Of a stretch of 64,000 nucleotides of DNA, positions 1 to 12,734 are shown piece after piece. The stretch covers positions 29,099,501-29,163,500 of the forward strand of contig CM049403.1 in the NCBI GenBank assembly GCA_026929865.2, read 5' to 3'. The position numbers and the translations under genes were made by a program. Position 1 is the first letter of the stretch, and each line of letters begins with the position of its first letter. Source of the stretch: Hyperoplus lanceolatus. Its lineage: Eukaryota; Chordata; Actinopteri; Uranoscopiformes; Ammodytidae. The notes beneath the pieces are model-generated. The model ran no database searches. It was given only the letters and a program-made list of their open reading frames with translations, and was not told the DNA's origin.

Positions 1-163
1 GCAAAGCAGAAGTGCTCACTATCACACATTTAGACAGATTTGTGAACAATGTTTGAGAGAAATGGTACAATTGTGTATCTGGAATGAATTTTAGATCTTT
101 AAGTCCATCTCATGAAAAATGGGAGCAAAAACAAAAGTGTTGCGTTTATATTTTTGTTGAGTG
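1..163 (-). mobile_element. Tc1/mariner-type MITE, cut by window edge
   Basis: These 163 bases are the reverse complement of the first part of the complete MITE at 48439-48735, with one difference that I can find. The terminal inverted repeat ends in gttgagtg at 163 and is followed by TA (164-165), the expected Tc1 target duplication. The other end lies outside the window. No transposase is encoded. The near identity suggests recent activity. Confidence 0.85.
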
Positions 164-212
164 TATGTGTGTGTGTGTGTGTGTTTGTGTGTGTTTGTGT
201 GTTTGTGTGTGT
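163..212 (+). repeat. interrupted (TG)n
   Basis: TG repeat with TTTG interruptions, starting at the TA target of the MITE. Confidence 0.9.
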
Positions 213-308
213 GGCACAGATGTTTGTGTGGTCTGCTGAGATTGTTAGATCTTCTCCTACGTGGAACTAATGAGAAAGTCAGTTGGGTGCTGAGTGTGTT
301 GTCGCCAC

Positions 309-310
<2 letters not shown>

Positions 311-352
<42 letters not shown>
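311..352 (+). repeat. (CA)n microsatellite
   Basis: Uninterrupted CA repeat. Confidence 0.97.
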
Positions 353-354
<2 letters not shown>

Positions 355-804
355 ATAAACCTCACAGCGTGCACACACAGACATGGTAACATAATTAAAT
401 AGTCAATTAACCAACAGAAAATGAAAACAACCATATTTATAATTGAATAATTACTTGGAGTGATTCATCAAGCCATTAGACCAAGGCAAATTAAAATGGT
501 TGCAACTTCTTAGATGTAAAGATGTAATTTATTGTCCTTTTTTAACATTATTACACATGGCTATACACATATTTTTTTCTATGTTGAAATGTGATTAAAA
601 TTCCATACCTGAGTCATGATGATAGCTCAACCGTCTCCATGGGCGATGAGATATGGCTGATATTAGAACATTTCCTGTCAACCTTGTGAGAGTTCATGAT
701 TGAAAATTAATTAGACACCAAACAATTAATCTAGAATAACTGTGATATGAATCAATAGTACGATGAAATCATCATAACTGTGCTGTCTTAGTATAGACAT
801 GCAT

Positions 805-938
<134 letters not shown>

Positions 939-1339
939 CTTTGTTCACACTCACACACTATACCACATCCCCCATCTCTCCCATTAATGTACTATTTTTC
1001 CCCCTCTTTTTATGATGAATGTTCAATAATTCAAAGCATAGCTCCTTTGTGTGTGATTGTATGTTGCTATGCTCAGCTCCCCTCCACTGAGCTATGGAGC
1101 TACGACTAGCTTCTGAGTGCCTTTGGTTGTAGTGAGGGAAATCAACTGTGGCAGAGCTGTAAATTATTCTTCCGGAGAGGGCCCACACTCTGCTACCGTT
1201 TGCCATATACCTTTATCAGGGCCCAGTCAGGTCCTATGGGGCCCTTATCCGTCAGGTCTGAAAGGCCCCAGTCCAAGTAAATACCAATGACATGAACCAC
1301 AAATAAAGAGCTTGTTTGGTTGGCAGGGAGAGAATGAGA

Positions 1340-1470
1340 TAGAGAGAGGAAATGGACATATGGAGAGAGACAGAGAGAGAGAGGAAATGGACATATGGAG
1401 AGAGACAGAGAGAGAGAGAGGAAATGGACATATGGAGAGAGACAGAGAGAGAGATAGAGGGAAGATGGAC
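1340..1470 (+). repeat. purine-rich minisatellite, three copies of about 35-37 bp
   Basis: The unit starts ggaaatggacatatggagag and begins at 1348, 1383 and 1420, differing in the length of an internal (GA)n run. It ends in more degenerate GA-rich sequence. Confidence 0.85.
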
Positions 1471-2158
1471 AGAAGGATATAGATTCAAAGAGAGTGGGGG
1501 CAGAGATCCTGTTGGGAATACCTCAATGGGAGTAAGTTGTCAGCTTGGACTTGTTCACATTTTCTATTGGAAAGAAACATTGGTTATTGCTTGCTTCCTT
1601 TGTTTGTATTGTAAAGATTTGACCATACTACAGTAGAAGTTATTTCATTACTGCTGGATTGAATTGGATTGAATAGGGTCAGACAAAATGTGAATGTAAT
1701 AGCATTTGCCGTTTGGATTAGTTAATTATAATTGAAAGAAATAGTCTATCAGTTGATTAGTCCACCACAAGTTGATGATCGGTTAACTGTTTAGTTACAA
1801 TTCAAACAGAAATGCCCAACATTCTCTTTTTTTAGCTTCAGTTTTCACATGCAACATATACTGTATGTCATAGGTGCATTGTGGCAAGCATGTTTTTCCC
1901 TATACAGGACAATTGAGTATACATTATCTTATCTTCTCCTATACTTTCCTAGCTCTTCTTAGTGTTTTATGCCCTCTAAAATGCAAATTCTTAGTTTACA
2001 AAATGGTAACAGAAGCTTACAGAAAATCTTAACCAAACCTTGAAAGGGGAGACCTTCTCTTTTCTGTGCTGTCTTTTAGTTTCCGACTGTGCACCATTGC
2101 AAATGCGATATTTAAAGCTTTGTTTACATGGTAGAGAGAGGCCTATGCTGTCTAGTTA

Positions 2159-2183
2159 CCCCCCCCCCCCCTCCCTCCCTCCC
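2159..2183 (+). other. C-rich tract, minus-strand G-quadruplex candidate
   Basis: Thirteen C residues are followed by three CCCT-type repeats. The complementary strand has four or more runs of three or more G separated by single A, a strong quadruplex pattern. Confidence 0.6.
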
Positions 2184-5100
2184 ATCTCACCCTCACTCAC
2201 TTCAGCGCCTGAAAGAAGGACTTCCTTGCATTCTGATCGCGGGCCTGTCTGTTTCGTACGGACTCTAAAGAATACTAATCAGCGAAAGCCTCCCTCCTTA
2301 TGCACACTCTACTTAGTCAAGGGTGGAAGAAAATAACAGGAGACATATGATAAATGGCTGTTCCCATATTGCTCTTCTTATTATCTAGTGGGAGCCAGAT
2401 TATCTCAATGCTAGGGGGGGTTGAGATGAGGAGTGTATCATAGGTAAGAATGAAGACACATTTTATAAGGCACGTTTTATGTGAAGTACACACTAGTGAA
2501 GGGACCATCGCATAGAACTGCCAGGGTCTTATTCGATGGCAAGAGAATTGGATTAGAATACATTTTGCATTGTTGATCCACACTTCTTTTTTTTCTTTTT
2601 CATGGTTGCCCTATTGCATGCGTGTCATCATTTTGGACTGCGGTGGTTTTCACACATACAATTTCGACTAGAGTAATCTACTTGAACTTTTGATTCCCTT
2701 ATAGACCAAGAAATGTCCATTCACTTGAGGTAGTAGTAAATACATTTCAAGCAAGAAACTGTCAGGTTGCATTTGGATTGCAAGCGAACACTGTTTATTT
2801 TGCCAATAAGAAGACAAAGGATGAGAATTGTGTTTATTGTTAGACTTTAACTTAATAGTTGCGTAACTGACTGGTTAACAGTTTAACAAAGAAATAAATA
2901 CAAAAGAGCAAGTTGTTGAGGAACAATCATTACACAGAAAAATAACTAAGAAGCAGACAGAAATGTCCTTGTTAGATCTTCAGTGTGTGTTTGCATTCTA
3001 AAGCAGAACAGGAACCTGGGAAAACAAAACACTCAGGCATCAGAAACAGCCTTTGTGTTGTTTCTCTCTGCAATTTTACCGTTACACTTTTGTTTTCCGA
3101 AAAACAAATTGCACATTAGTCTTGCTCACAAGTACATTTCAAAGAAACGCTTGACGACCTGAGCCTCCTTCTCATTAACTGTGTGGTTGTCTCATCTTTT
3201 TTGCAAACCCCAAGCTGTTGTTATCCGCCTAATTTGCCTAAATTCTGCGGGTTTTTGACAAAACAACAAAAACACAAAACCTAATACACAGTAAAGCCAA
3301 TGCACCAGAGGAAAATGTCCTCACTTTCTACTTGGGTTTTGTTCCAAGCGCTCCTTAGATCCTAGGATTTTTTTGGTTGAAAATATCTGTTAGTTCCATA
3401 CAAATGAGTTTCCAAAATGCTGCTACAAGCCCAATTCATCATGGTGCCTGATTGCAGTTTGAATATCAACATAGGCCTACTGATTTAAAAAACTGAAAAA
3501 AAGGGAAAAAAGGGAAATGGTGATGATAGCCAGTTGGCAATATGTTCAACAACAATATCATTATGATTGCAGGAACATTCCGACATTTCAAATCAGTCTT
3601 AATGTTGTCATTTGTATGTTCACTTTCTCCTCTTTAACCCCCAGGAAAGAATCCATGTAGGAGGCTTAGATCAGTTTAGCAGCTAGCCAGGGATTTGGCC
3701 GGTCAAATGGGTTCAAGACAAAAAGCCCCCCTAGTGCCTGGCACAAACTGTACCGAACACCAACAAAATAATTAGAAAACATCATCGCCATTTAGGGATA
3801 CTTTCCAAAAATGCTAATGTGGTGCATCTTAACCCATTTGCTGAGCCTGTTTTCAAAAAGCCTTCAGACGTCACCGGAATATTGGAAGTATGTCCTGTTT
3901 TATGGTTAAAGCCCTGCTGTTATATAGCACTATAAGCCAGTGAGTTCAGGCCATCTTCGCCTTTTCAGTAGCTTGCAGGGATGAGGAAAAATGAAGAAAA
4001 TAAAGGACATGAAATATTAAAGGAATCTCTAGTTCACACATAAGCGCACACTTTGGCCTCGCAGCTACTTTGTTTCTTTGTCTCTCTTTCCCACACATAG
4101 ACAAAGACTTTTCCATCTTACCTGTAAACGGCCTCTGGGATAAGGCAGATCAGGTCTAAATATCCCTCCGTCTGGGATCTACTTGTTTTGGCTTTTGCCC
4201 GGCCTGATTTGAAGCAGGGCTCATTGCAAGCTTCCCTGTGGGAGACTGGATCAAAAAAAAAAAACAGCCAGTGGAAAAGAAAGCTAGGCCTGGAGGGCTG
4301 TGGGCGAGAGTGTGAGTGTGGAAGCAAATGCCCAGTATGTGTGAGAACGTGTGATGAGTTTGTGTGTCAGTGGATATGTGTGTGCCGCTATCACCTTTGC
4401 CGTCCGCCCAAGAACTGCCAGTTATAATCGTTGAAAGGGGGGGGCAGAGGACGGGGGTGTTAACTGACAGTCCTAGCCAAGGACCCCTCAACATTTTATT
4501 CCATTTTGTTCGCTGGAAGCCGCGTGTGAAACTTTGATGAAGAGCAATTTGCATCACTGGACGGCTATGAAGAGGTGGGCTTTGTTCACTGCCACCGAAA
4601 AGCCGTGCCCGCACACTGCTGGCTCCTGCTGGCCTGCCCACCCCTCACCACCAGCCTCTGCCCTTCACCCTCCAACCCTCCTGGCACTGTGTCTCCACTG
4701 CTACGGCCAGCGGGCTTTTCCCCCATTGTGTTTATGTGGCCAAGAACACCTGCTGGGAGACCTTTCATCATCAATCCTCTCTAGGGGGTTTTCAAAGCCA
4801 TCCAAGGGCGCCCCACCACCCCACCACCCCCTGCCTTCCCTCAGGACGCATACCCCACCTGGAATCAGACAGATGTAGGAAGAGGTTTATATACCATCGT
4901 AAACAGAAGCCGTTTGTTTGGACGTACCATTTAATTTTACAGGCTTTGAATACTAATTGGTTTTTCCCCAACACATATTTGAATAATCCAAAATAGGTGA
5001 GACTTCTCAGCTGAAGTGTTGCATCGCTGCGTGGGATGTGCATTAGACATGCGTTTTACTGATATTTTTTTTCATCATGTGATAATTAAATGAATATTAA

Positions 5101-5512
5101 TTAATATAACTGCTATATCAAAAAAAAAAAATGTATTCGTTCACACAATGTATTGTAGTTCAAGCAATGTTTGCCAATAGTTTGTGGAAAAAAATGAATA
5201 CTGAAATTACTCGAGGCAGCCCTAGTGGACATATCAGAAACAACCTCAGTCCCCATCTGAATGTAAATGGATTGGAGCTTCGGGGGCAGAATGTGAATGC
5301 AAACCAGCCCTTGTCCACTCAAATGCACATAATGTGTTGCACTATGTTCATTCTGCACCATCTTTGAAGAACAAATGAAAGAAAAAAGGATTCCCCAATG
5401 TCTCGTTTATTAAAACTGAACAAGTAGTCCCCTGTGACTGCCAGGGGAACTGGTAATGAAGGGGGATGGTTTGAGAGACAGTGGAACAGGAGAGAAGACA
5501 GCGTGGTTTGGG

Positions 5513-5650
<138 letters not shown>

Positions 5651-7147
5651 TAATGGGGCTGAGAGGCGAGTGTCTGGGGTTGTATTTGTATTCCGGTGGC
5701 CTGGGGTAACCGTGGATACACCTAGGTGACTGGGAAGCATGCAGAAGGAGGAAGTGGGAAAGCGCCTGTTTCACTAACGTGCCTCTAGATCCCCACGATG
5801 ATTAAAACAGAGCCACACAGTGTAGAAGGTAACTCTAGGTCACTCCTGTCCAAAACATGCTCATCATCTATGGCTTCTATATCTTTAGTGGTGTGTTTTA
5901 TGTCACTGTTTAGCAGACAATGCAACTCTTTAATGAATATATCAAATGGATTGTTGAGGGGACACACTTAGACTATCTCCCCATGGTGAATTTTAAAGCA
6001 TTACCCACTAGACAGGAACCTTAAAAAAAATGTATATTGTTAATGCCGGAGGTTGATGCCTGCATATATTATATTAACTGTATTTAACTATACAAAATAT
6101 CATCGCTGTGCAGCTTGCGTTGTTAAGGTGGCCGCATTACATATAATGTGCTCTAGGAAACACTGGTTTTTCAGATGTGTCTTTTTATAATCACGTGCAA
6201 TGGGAAAATATTGTTTTTTAATTCCAGTTTGTTGGTTGGCCATTGTGGCACATTGGCAGATAGGCCAAGTATGTCACACCCTAACTAGCCGTCTCTCAAC
6301 TAGATTTGCCTATACTTAAAATGCAGTAGGACAGTAGAGCGTTAACATTGTTATAAGATGCCACCGCATTATAGGCTGTCATTTTGATAAAGTTGAGATG
6401 TGAAAGTCAAATTTAATCTAAAAAGCTTATACCATCTTAATTATTAAGATTACGTTACCACAGGCCACTACACAAGCAACTACACAACCACACAATTCAA
6501 ATTTTTGCGATGTCATGAGATTATACCAGACAGCAGAGCTCATTTGGCCAGCTTAACATAGTATGATGATTCATAAGCCTCCACAAAGGACTGTATCAAA
6601 CGGTTTCCCCCCCAACATCCCATTCACTCTTCCTCTCTAATGTCCCCAAATCAAGCAGCTTTGGGGGCCAATGACAAGAACTCAGTCATTGTGTAATGTC
6701 ATTCATGCAGTGGATGATGATGATGGGACATGTAGGTTTTACAGGGATTAGCCTGAGAAAACATGATTACTTTAAACAGTGTAAACCTGCCAAGGACACT
6801 GGTGGTTTAATAGAGGAAGCTATCGTATTAGTGAGTGACAGCACTGGCCGTAATACCTCTGTGCAAAAGTCACTAACATATACTTAACATGACAATAGCC
6901 ATGTCAGCTCTTACACTTTTACATCTGATTTCATACTTCTGGTCTGCATATCCCATAGGCATCTTCCATTGCATGACAAGTCCATTTTATGAATACTGCT
7001 GTGTTAGAGTTGTGTTGTTCAACTTTATGATTTCAACCCTAGCATGGAATGAACAGCTGTCCAAAGATGGGCTGTATTGGAAATGGATGTGACTTTAAGG
7101 TGTGTGAGGTGACATACTTTTCACAAAGTTGTTTCTAATGTTATATG

Positions 7148-7148
<1 letters not shown>

Positions 7149-7184
<36 letters not shown>
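7149..7184 (+). repeat. (TA)n microsatellite
   Basis: Uninterrupted TA repeat of 36 bp. Confidence 0.97.
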
Positions 7185-7187
<3 letters not shown>

Positions 7188-7404
7188 ATAGGCCAACTGG
7201 AATCTGTGATTTGACAAATTCCTTGTACTTTCAGTATAGTTGTCGAAAATGAATAAGCTGTTACTGGGGCAAATGTAGTTGTGAACATGGTTTATTTTCC
7301 ACACAGGTGTTTTTGTTATCTATTTCAGACACACAAAGAGGAGACAAGGGTTAAGCTTTGGGTCTAACATTTGTCTTAATTTGCCATGTTTTGACACGTC
7401 TATA

Positions 7405-7512
<108 letters not shown>

Positions 7513-7726
7513 ATCTATATCGCTATTCTATCACAGCCTCAAATACAGATTGCCCAGTGTTTTGTCATCTTGAGGCCTCTCCCAGTGGGAGTTTGTCATT
7601 CACTCTGAACTCAGGCCACCAACCTTTCATCCAAAAGCTTTTTTTTCTTTCTTTATTTTTGTAATCAGCGATCGCCGACAAAGCAGACAAAGGAAAGGGA
7701 CAACTGGCTGTTTGCCAACGGGAATA

Positions 7727-7759
7727 GGGGGCGGGAGGGAAGGTGGGAAGGAGGGAGGG
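7727..7759 (+). other. G-rich tract, plus-strand G-quadruplex candidate
   Basis: Six runs of three or more G within 33 bp on the strand that would be the lrp8 pre-mRNA, if the gene starts upstream. Confidence 0.55.
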
Positions 7760-8119
7760 AAAAAGAGAGAGAGAGCGAGAGAGAGTGATGGAGGTATAGG
7801 AGGGATAAGGAACGTAGAACGAATGAGCGTGGAAGGAAAAGACAAAAGATGGGAGGTTGTTTAGTGTTGTGTTTTGCTGAGGGTGCAGTAGAACAGAGAA
7901 AGAGGCGGGCTCAGTGTGTTTGAGAAAATAATAAAATAATAATTGCCTTCCGTCATCGCCTTAGAGCCATGCCAAACAGGAGGTTGGGATTTTTTTTTTA
8001 TTGGTCTTTGTCATCTCAATATAAGCTCCTCCTCCTATTCTATGTTCTTTGGAACCAAAACAAATGGCTACACACACACACACTGTACACTGTTATACAA
8101 GGAAACGCACAGAGACGCG

Positions 8120-8155
8120 CACACACACACACACACACACAGACAGACGCACAAA
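8120..8155 (+). repeat. short (CA)n/(CAGA) tract
   Basis: CA repeat passing into agacagacgcacaaagac. Confidence 0.85.
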
Positions 8156-8342
8156 GACACCAACTCTCTGTGACCTTTGCGGGGCTCTTTGTTGCTTCCG
8201 AGCGGCAGCCATTTGTAATTGAAATGAATTCTATTTTGCTTGTCAGCAGCAGGAGAAATTTGTCCCTCTCTTTTGTCTGCACTGGATGCTCGGCAGTTGG
8301 CTTTGTTTAAATCCATATACCACACCCCACTTCCTCTCCGCC

Positions 8343-8345
<3 letters not shown>

Positions 8346-8374
<29 letters not shown>
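8346..8374 (+). repeat. (CA)n microsatellite
   Basis: CA repeat of 29 bp. Confidence 0.95.
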
Positions 8375-8376
<2 letters not shown>

Positions 8377-8526
8377 CCAAACACCCTCCTTTGCGAGTGC
8401 TGATTTTTGATAATAAGCCCAGTAGTAATTTGTCATGTGGTGGACCGACCATAGGCACGCTGCATGTGTGCAGTTGGGGACATGAATGGTGATGGTGGAG
8501 GAAGAGCAGGGCCATGGGAGGGAGGG

Positions 8527-8528
<2 letters not shown>

Positions 8529-8575
<47 letters not shown>
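8529..8575 (+). repeat. (GT)n microsatellite
   Basis: GT repeat of 47 bp. It is inverted relative to the CA tract at 8346-8374, about 155 bp away. Confidence 0.97.
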
Positions 8576-8576
<1 letters not shown>

Positions 8577-9029
8577 CGAGGCTGCACTGCGAGCATCGAT
8601 TCATAGAGCCACCATGAATGTTGTTCTCTGGTGAAAGGATTTTTCTTCTTGTTGTGTTGTGGGAGGGCACAGCCAAGGAATCCGCATGTCAGTCAGTCGC
8701 TCGCTAGACGAGTAATTACAGCACAGTGTTCATGAAATTGTTGTTTTGCTACTTGAATGCGGCTGCCACAAGCATATTTGGGTTAAGAAAGTGTGATTGG
8801 CGTGCGATTTGTAATTGAAAATTAAATTGCTATAATCTTCAGTCATTAATTGTTTAGCAGTTATGAGTTGATAAAAAATAAACTGCAGAATTGAACTGAT
8901 TTGAAAATGTCTGTTTGTTTTTCTGCTTTGCAGCGTGCAATATGTCGCCTTGAGAAGCTTCCAATATCTACCTCTATTCATGCTGCGTTCAGCAAAACAT
9001 GTTCAGGCATCCACACACAGACAGCACAC

Positions 9030-9041
9030 GTGTGTGTGTGT

Positions 9042-9119
<78 letters not shown>
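9030..9119 (+). repeat. (GT)n microsatellite
   Basis: GT repeat with one tct interruption. Confidence 0.97.
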
Positions 9120-9121
<2 letters not shown>

Positions 9122-9800
9122 TTATGAATGTCTGGCCAGTCACAAAGGGGTCGGACTAACTGAGGTTTCATACAGTATAGTGTATATCCCCTCCCCCCGA
9201 TGCATCACACACAGGTTTTATGGCCCCATAGGGACATTCATGCTATGTGTGTGTGAGTGAATGTGTGAGTTGGAGTCCATTTTAGTGTCTGCTTGTGACC
9301 GTTTGTGACCGTCTATGATCGTGTGTGTGTGTGTGTGTACAGTGCCGTTGACCTCAGGGAAAGGGCGGCTATAGATACCAGCTTCCTTTACATTCGGTTC
9401 TGTTTTAGTTTTTTTAACCAACATGACAATCTTGCAAATACTCTATTCTTTTGAGTGAGAAAAATCAATGAAATGAAACAGGGAAAGGAAGGAACAGTTG
9501 ATGTGTTGACTCCAGTCTCCAATACAATCCAGGGTTAAATCAACTGACAGACTTGGCCCCACAGGATCCTCCAGGCTGTATGCAGTCCACATCATTTGTC
9601 TCTGCCCATGATGACATCGGTCAACCAGCATTGAAAGCCCTATAGTGAAATAATAGCCATATACTGTAGGTTTAACATGTGTGGGTATGAGCGGGCTTGT
9701 AGATTGATAGCTGTCGGTATCATTAAAAGGATGACCCTGTCTTTGAAAGTGAATGTCTGATGAGATTGGAAAGCCGTGGCGGGACATGGGGGAAGGGATG

Positions 9801-9966
<166 letters not shown>

Positions 9967-10068
9967 TAGCAGGGCTGGTATCGGTGTCTTGAGTGTCAAA
10001 TAAATCAATGCAGGTCAAGTCTGAGAGCCGGATGTCACCCAGATGGCCTGTTGTTAGGGGGATTTGTA

Positions 10069-10070
<2 letters not shown>

Positions 10071-10118
<48 letters not shown>
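10071..10118 (+). repeat. (GT)n microsatellite
   Basis: Uninterrupted GT repeat. Confidence 0.97.
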
Positions 10119-10123
<5 letters not shown>

Positions 10124-10214
10124 GTTTCTCTGTGCATATGTCATGTCTAATGAGAGTTACTGAAGCAGAGGGATATGACCTCAGAGGCTCCAGATACCTT
10201 GGAAAAAAATACCA

Positions 10215-10215
<1 letters not shown>

Positions 10216-10255
<40 letters not shown>
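10216..10255 (+). repeat. (CA)n microsatellite
   Basis: CA repeat about 100 bp after the GT repeat at 10071-10118. Confidence 0.97.
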
Positions 10256-10256
<1 letters not shown>

Positions 10257-10518
10257 CAAACTGCCCTCGGTCCCATACCTCATATGCCTATTCTATACGA
10301 TAACAATCACATTCATAGCAATAGACACAATTAACACAATCGGAATACAAAGATGTACAATAGAAGAAAACTAAATCTGCGAAATCTATTGAAATATATT
10401 TTGTTTTTGTTTTAGTACTTATTGTGTTGATTTTTATTGGATTTTAAAATTACAAATGTTATTGCATTTTTCACAGGTTCTGTACATGGCATATATACTT
10501 TTTTGTGGATTTTCTTAA

Positions 10519-11137
10519 CCCATTGATGACTATGGCAATCTAGGATGCATGTCCTTAATGCCTGAGGGTTTTCTGAAAAAACAATACGAATTGTCAAGTC
10601 TACCAAAACCTTAATATCTAAGCCTGTGTAGCACATAGAAACATGAAATAAAATACATTTAAAAGTTAAGGTTCACAGGTTTTATTTAAACATGCTCCCT
10701 TAGCGCTTACAAACCAGCAAATATTTCTAAAAATCGTCAAAATTAGATGAATTAGAAAATTATTAAATATTATTAATAAATAGATGCAATGTGTTGTGTG
10801 ATTTTCGTCAGTAGTCTATAGTAGACCTTGATTCTGCGCACCAAACGCCACTAACTGTTCCGTCGCCGACATGGCTGGCGTATTTTTTTTATTATTTTGT
10901 TTTATTTTTTTATTTTTTATTTTTTTGATTGACGTGATTTTCGGGAAACCACACAACTTTTGGGTGGTCACGTGGTCTTCAAAAAATCAACAAAACCCAC
11001 CTCATGTGTATTTGAACCAATGACAGTGCATTCTATGCTGGGAATGCCATGAAAATTAGATAAAGTAATAATGCTGCGCGATGCAGCATCAGGCAGGAGC
11101 GCCAATGTGGCGTCGCGCAGCAGCCGTCATCAATGGG
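10519..11137. mobile_element. piggyBac-like non-autonomous element, 619 bp
   Basis: TTAA at 10515-10518 is followed by CCCATTGATGAC. At the other end GTCATCAATGGG is followed by TTAA at 11138-11141. A TTAA target with terminal inverted repeats starting CCC is the hallmark of piggyBac transposons. The interior is AT-rich with a T-rich stretch at 10880-10925, and the right subterminal part is GC-rich with gatgcagcatc. No transposase is encoded. The terminal repeat match is only 12 bp plus TTAA, so the family assignment is likely but not proven. Confidence 0.72.
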
Positions 11138-11462
11138 TTAACGTATGGCTTTTTGCTGCTCTGTACTTTATATGGTATGGTTTGTTAATGAACCAGTTTA
11201 AACCAGAGTAAAACAAATACAAATAGGCATAACTTTTTTTACCCAAGGAACTTTTCAGATCAGATTGCGCTGCTCTATTGTTGAGCGAAAGGATGGAGAA
11301 TAGCAAAAAGTTATTTATATGGAAATGTGTATTTACCCTCTAGTGAAGCCTTACTTTTTTTTTTTTACAAAGTTATGATTTTCCATTTGATATAAAGTTT
11401 ACTACCTGCACTACAGTGTGCCATCTAAGGCCATCATTTAAAGGGGCCAGTCAGCTTTATGT

Positions 11463-11494
<32 letters not shown>

Positions 11495-12464
11495 CTGGCC
11501 CTGTTTGCTTTTCCCTCCCCATGTGTTCCACAATGGCTCCTTTTGTGCTGCAACTTAATTAGCAGTCTCTGAAGCTAACGCCGCGCTGCGATTTTTAAAG
11601 CGGCTACTCTCTAATCTGTCTGACGAGATATCCACTCACTCACCTTCGCGGCAAACAAATACAATGATGTTTGTCTGTGTTTGTTTTCAAGAGCTAGCTG
11701 AGAGGCTTGTGGGCACACGCTGTCCAAAAAAGAAGGGCGAAAATGAGGAAATATATTCAGAAAAAGAAAGATAAATATGTCAAAATGGGATTTCAGAGGA
11801 ATGTCTAAAATGTGTGTGATGTCAGTGGATTCTATAGGCCCATTTTTAAGCCCTTGAAAAATAGCAGCTATGATTTTCGATGATGGAAATGATTGCTTTA
11901 GTTGTTCATATGTTTGCTTGATATACAAGAGCCGACTGAATTGAAGGCGGTAGGGTGTCACAAGGTTAGGAAAGAAAAAAATATATATATTAGGGTATGT
12001 CTATAGAAGGGCGACATAAAAGTGGAATACATACATAAGAGACCTTTTCAACTTCAAACAGGCCATTTCTGTCCATTACACATTGTTTCTAATGCTGTCT
12101 TTGATCATGACGGTGGCCCTGTATCTCGCATTCATTTCATTTTTTTTTCATCTATTGTCATGCGTGTTCCCCCCTCACTATAAGCAGCTTTGCAGAGATG
12201 TAATGCCCCGCTCATGTCAGGGGGAACCAGGATCGGGGAACCAGGATGTGACAGGATTTTGAAAAGGTCTTAAGCTTCGGTTGTGAGCATACTGGCTGAT
12301 ACCGACACAGATGTTTTTGGGAGTTAAAATCCAGGGATATGGCAGGAACAATATGGATCCAAGAGGACAATGGTCTAATATGCCAAGAGGGATGCCCTCC
12401 CCTTTAGCCAGCCAACATGATAGGGAAACCCCTACATGGTGGAGTCTGCAATTCTGGAGAACGC

Positions 12465-12734
12465 TTGTTGTCAAAATCACTTTTTGTCAAAATCAGTGAA
12501 TATCTCCTCACAATCTGCTACCTGTCCGTACTTTGTGTGCGCTGAAAAAATATCTGGTGTTGATACACAGCCTAGGCTTTGTAAACTGGTATGTAAACAA
12601 AGTGGGCTGACCGTAGCTAGCAACATGCATGTTTACAGAACTTAGGCTGTGTATTAACACTGGATTTCTTTTTCAGCACTCACACACAATATGGTAACGG
12701 ATCATGAGGTGATATTCACTGACTTTGACAACAA
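12465..12734. mobile_element. foldback (palindromic) MITE, about 270 bp
   Basis: The two halves are inverted copies of each other. Ttgttgtcaaaatcac and gtgaatatctcctca on the left pair with tgaggtgatattcact and gactttgacaacaa on the right. The inner parts around gatacacagcctaggc (12560-12600) pair with gcttaggctgtgtatt-type sequence at 12640-12660. The loop is short, around 12605-12625. A second, shortened copy lies at 61433-61612. I could not define a target duplication, so the exact ends are uncertain. Confidence 0.7.

Noticed and set aside
4156-4641. 161-codon minus-strand frame in a mildly GC-rich stretch
   Set aside because: No recognisable domain; composition explains the lack of stops. 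It may be worth checking for conservation but is not supported as a gene.
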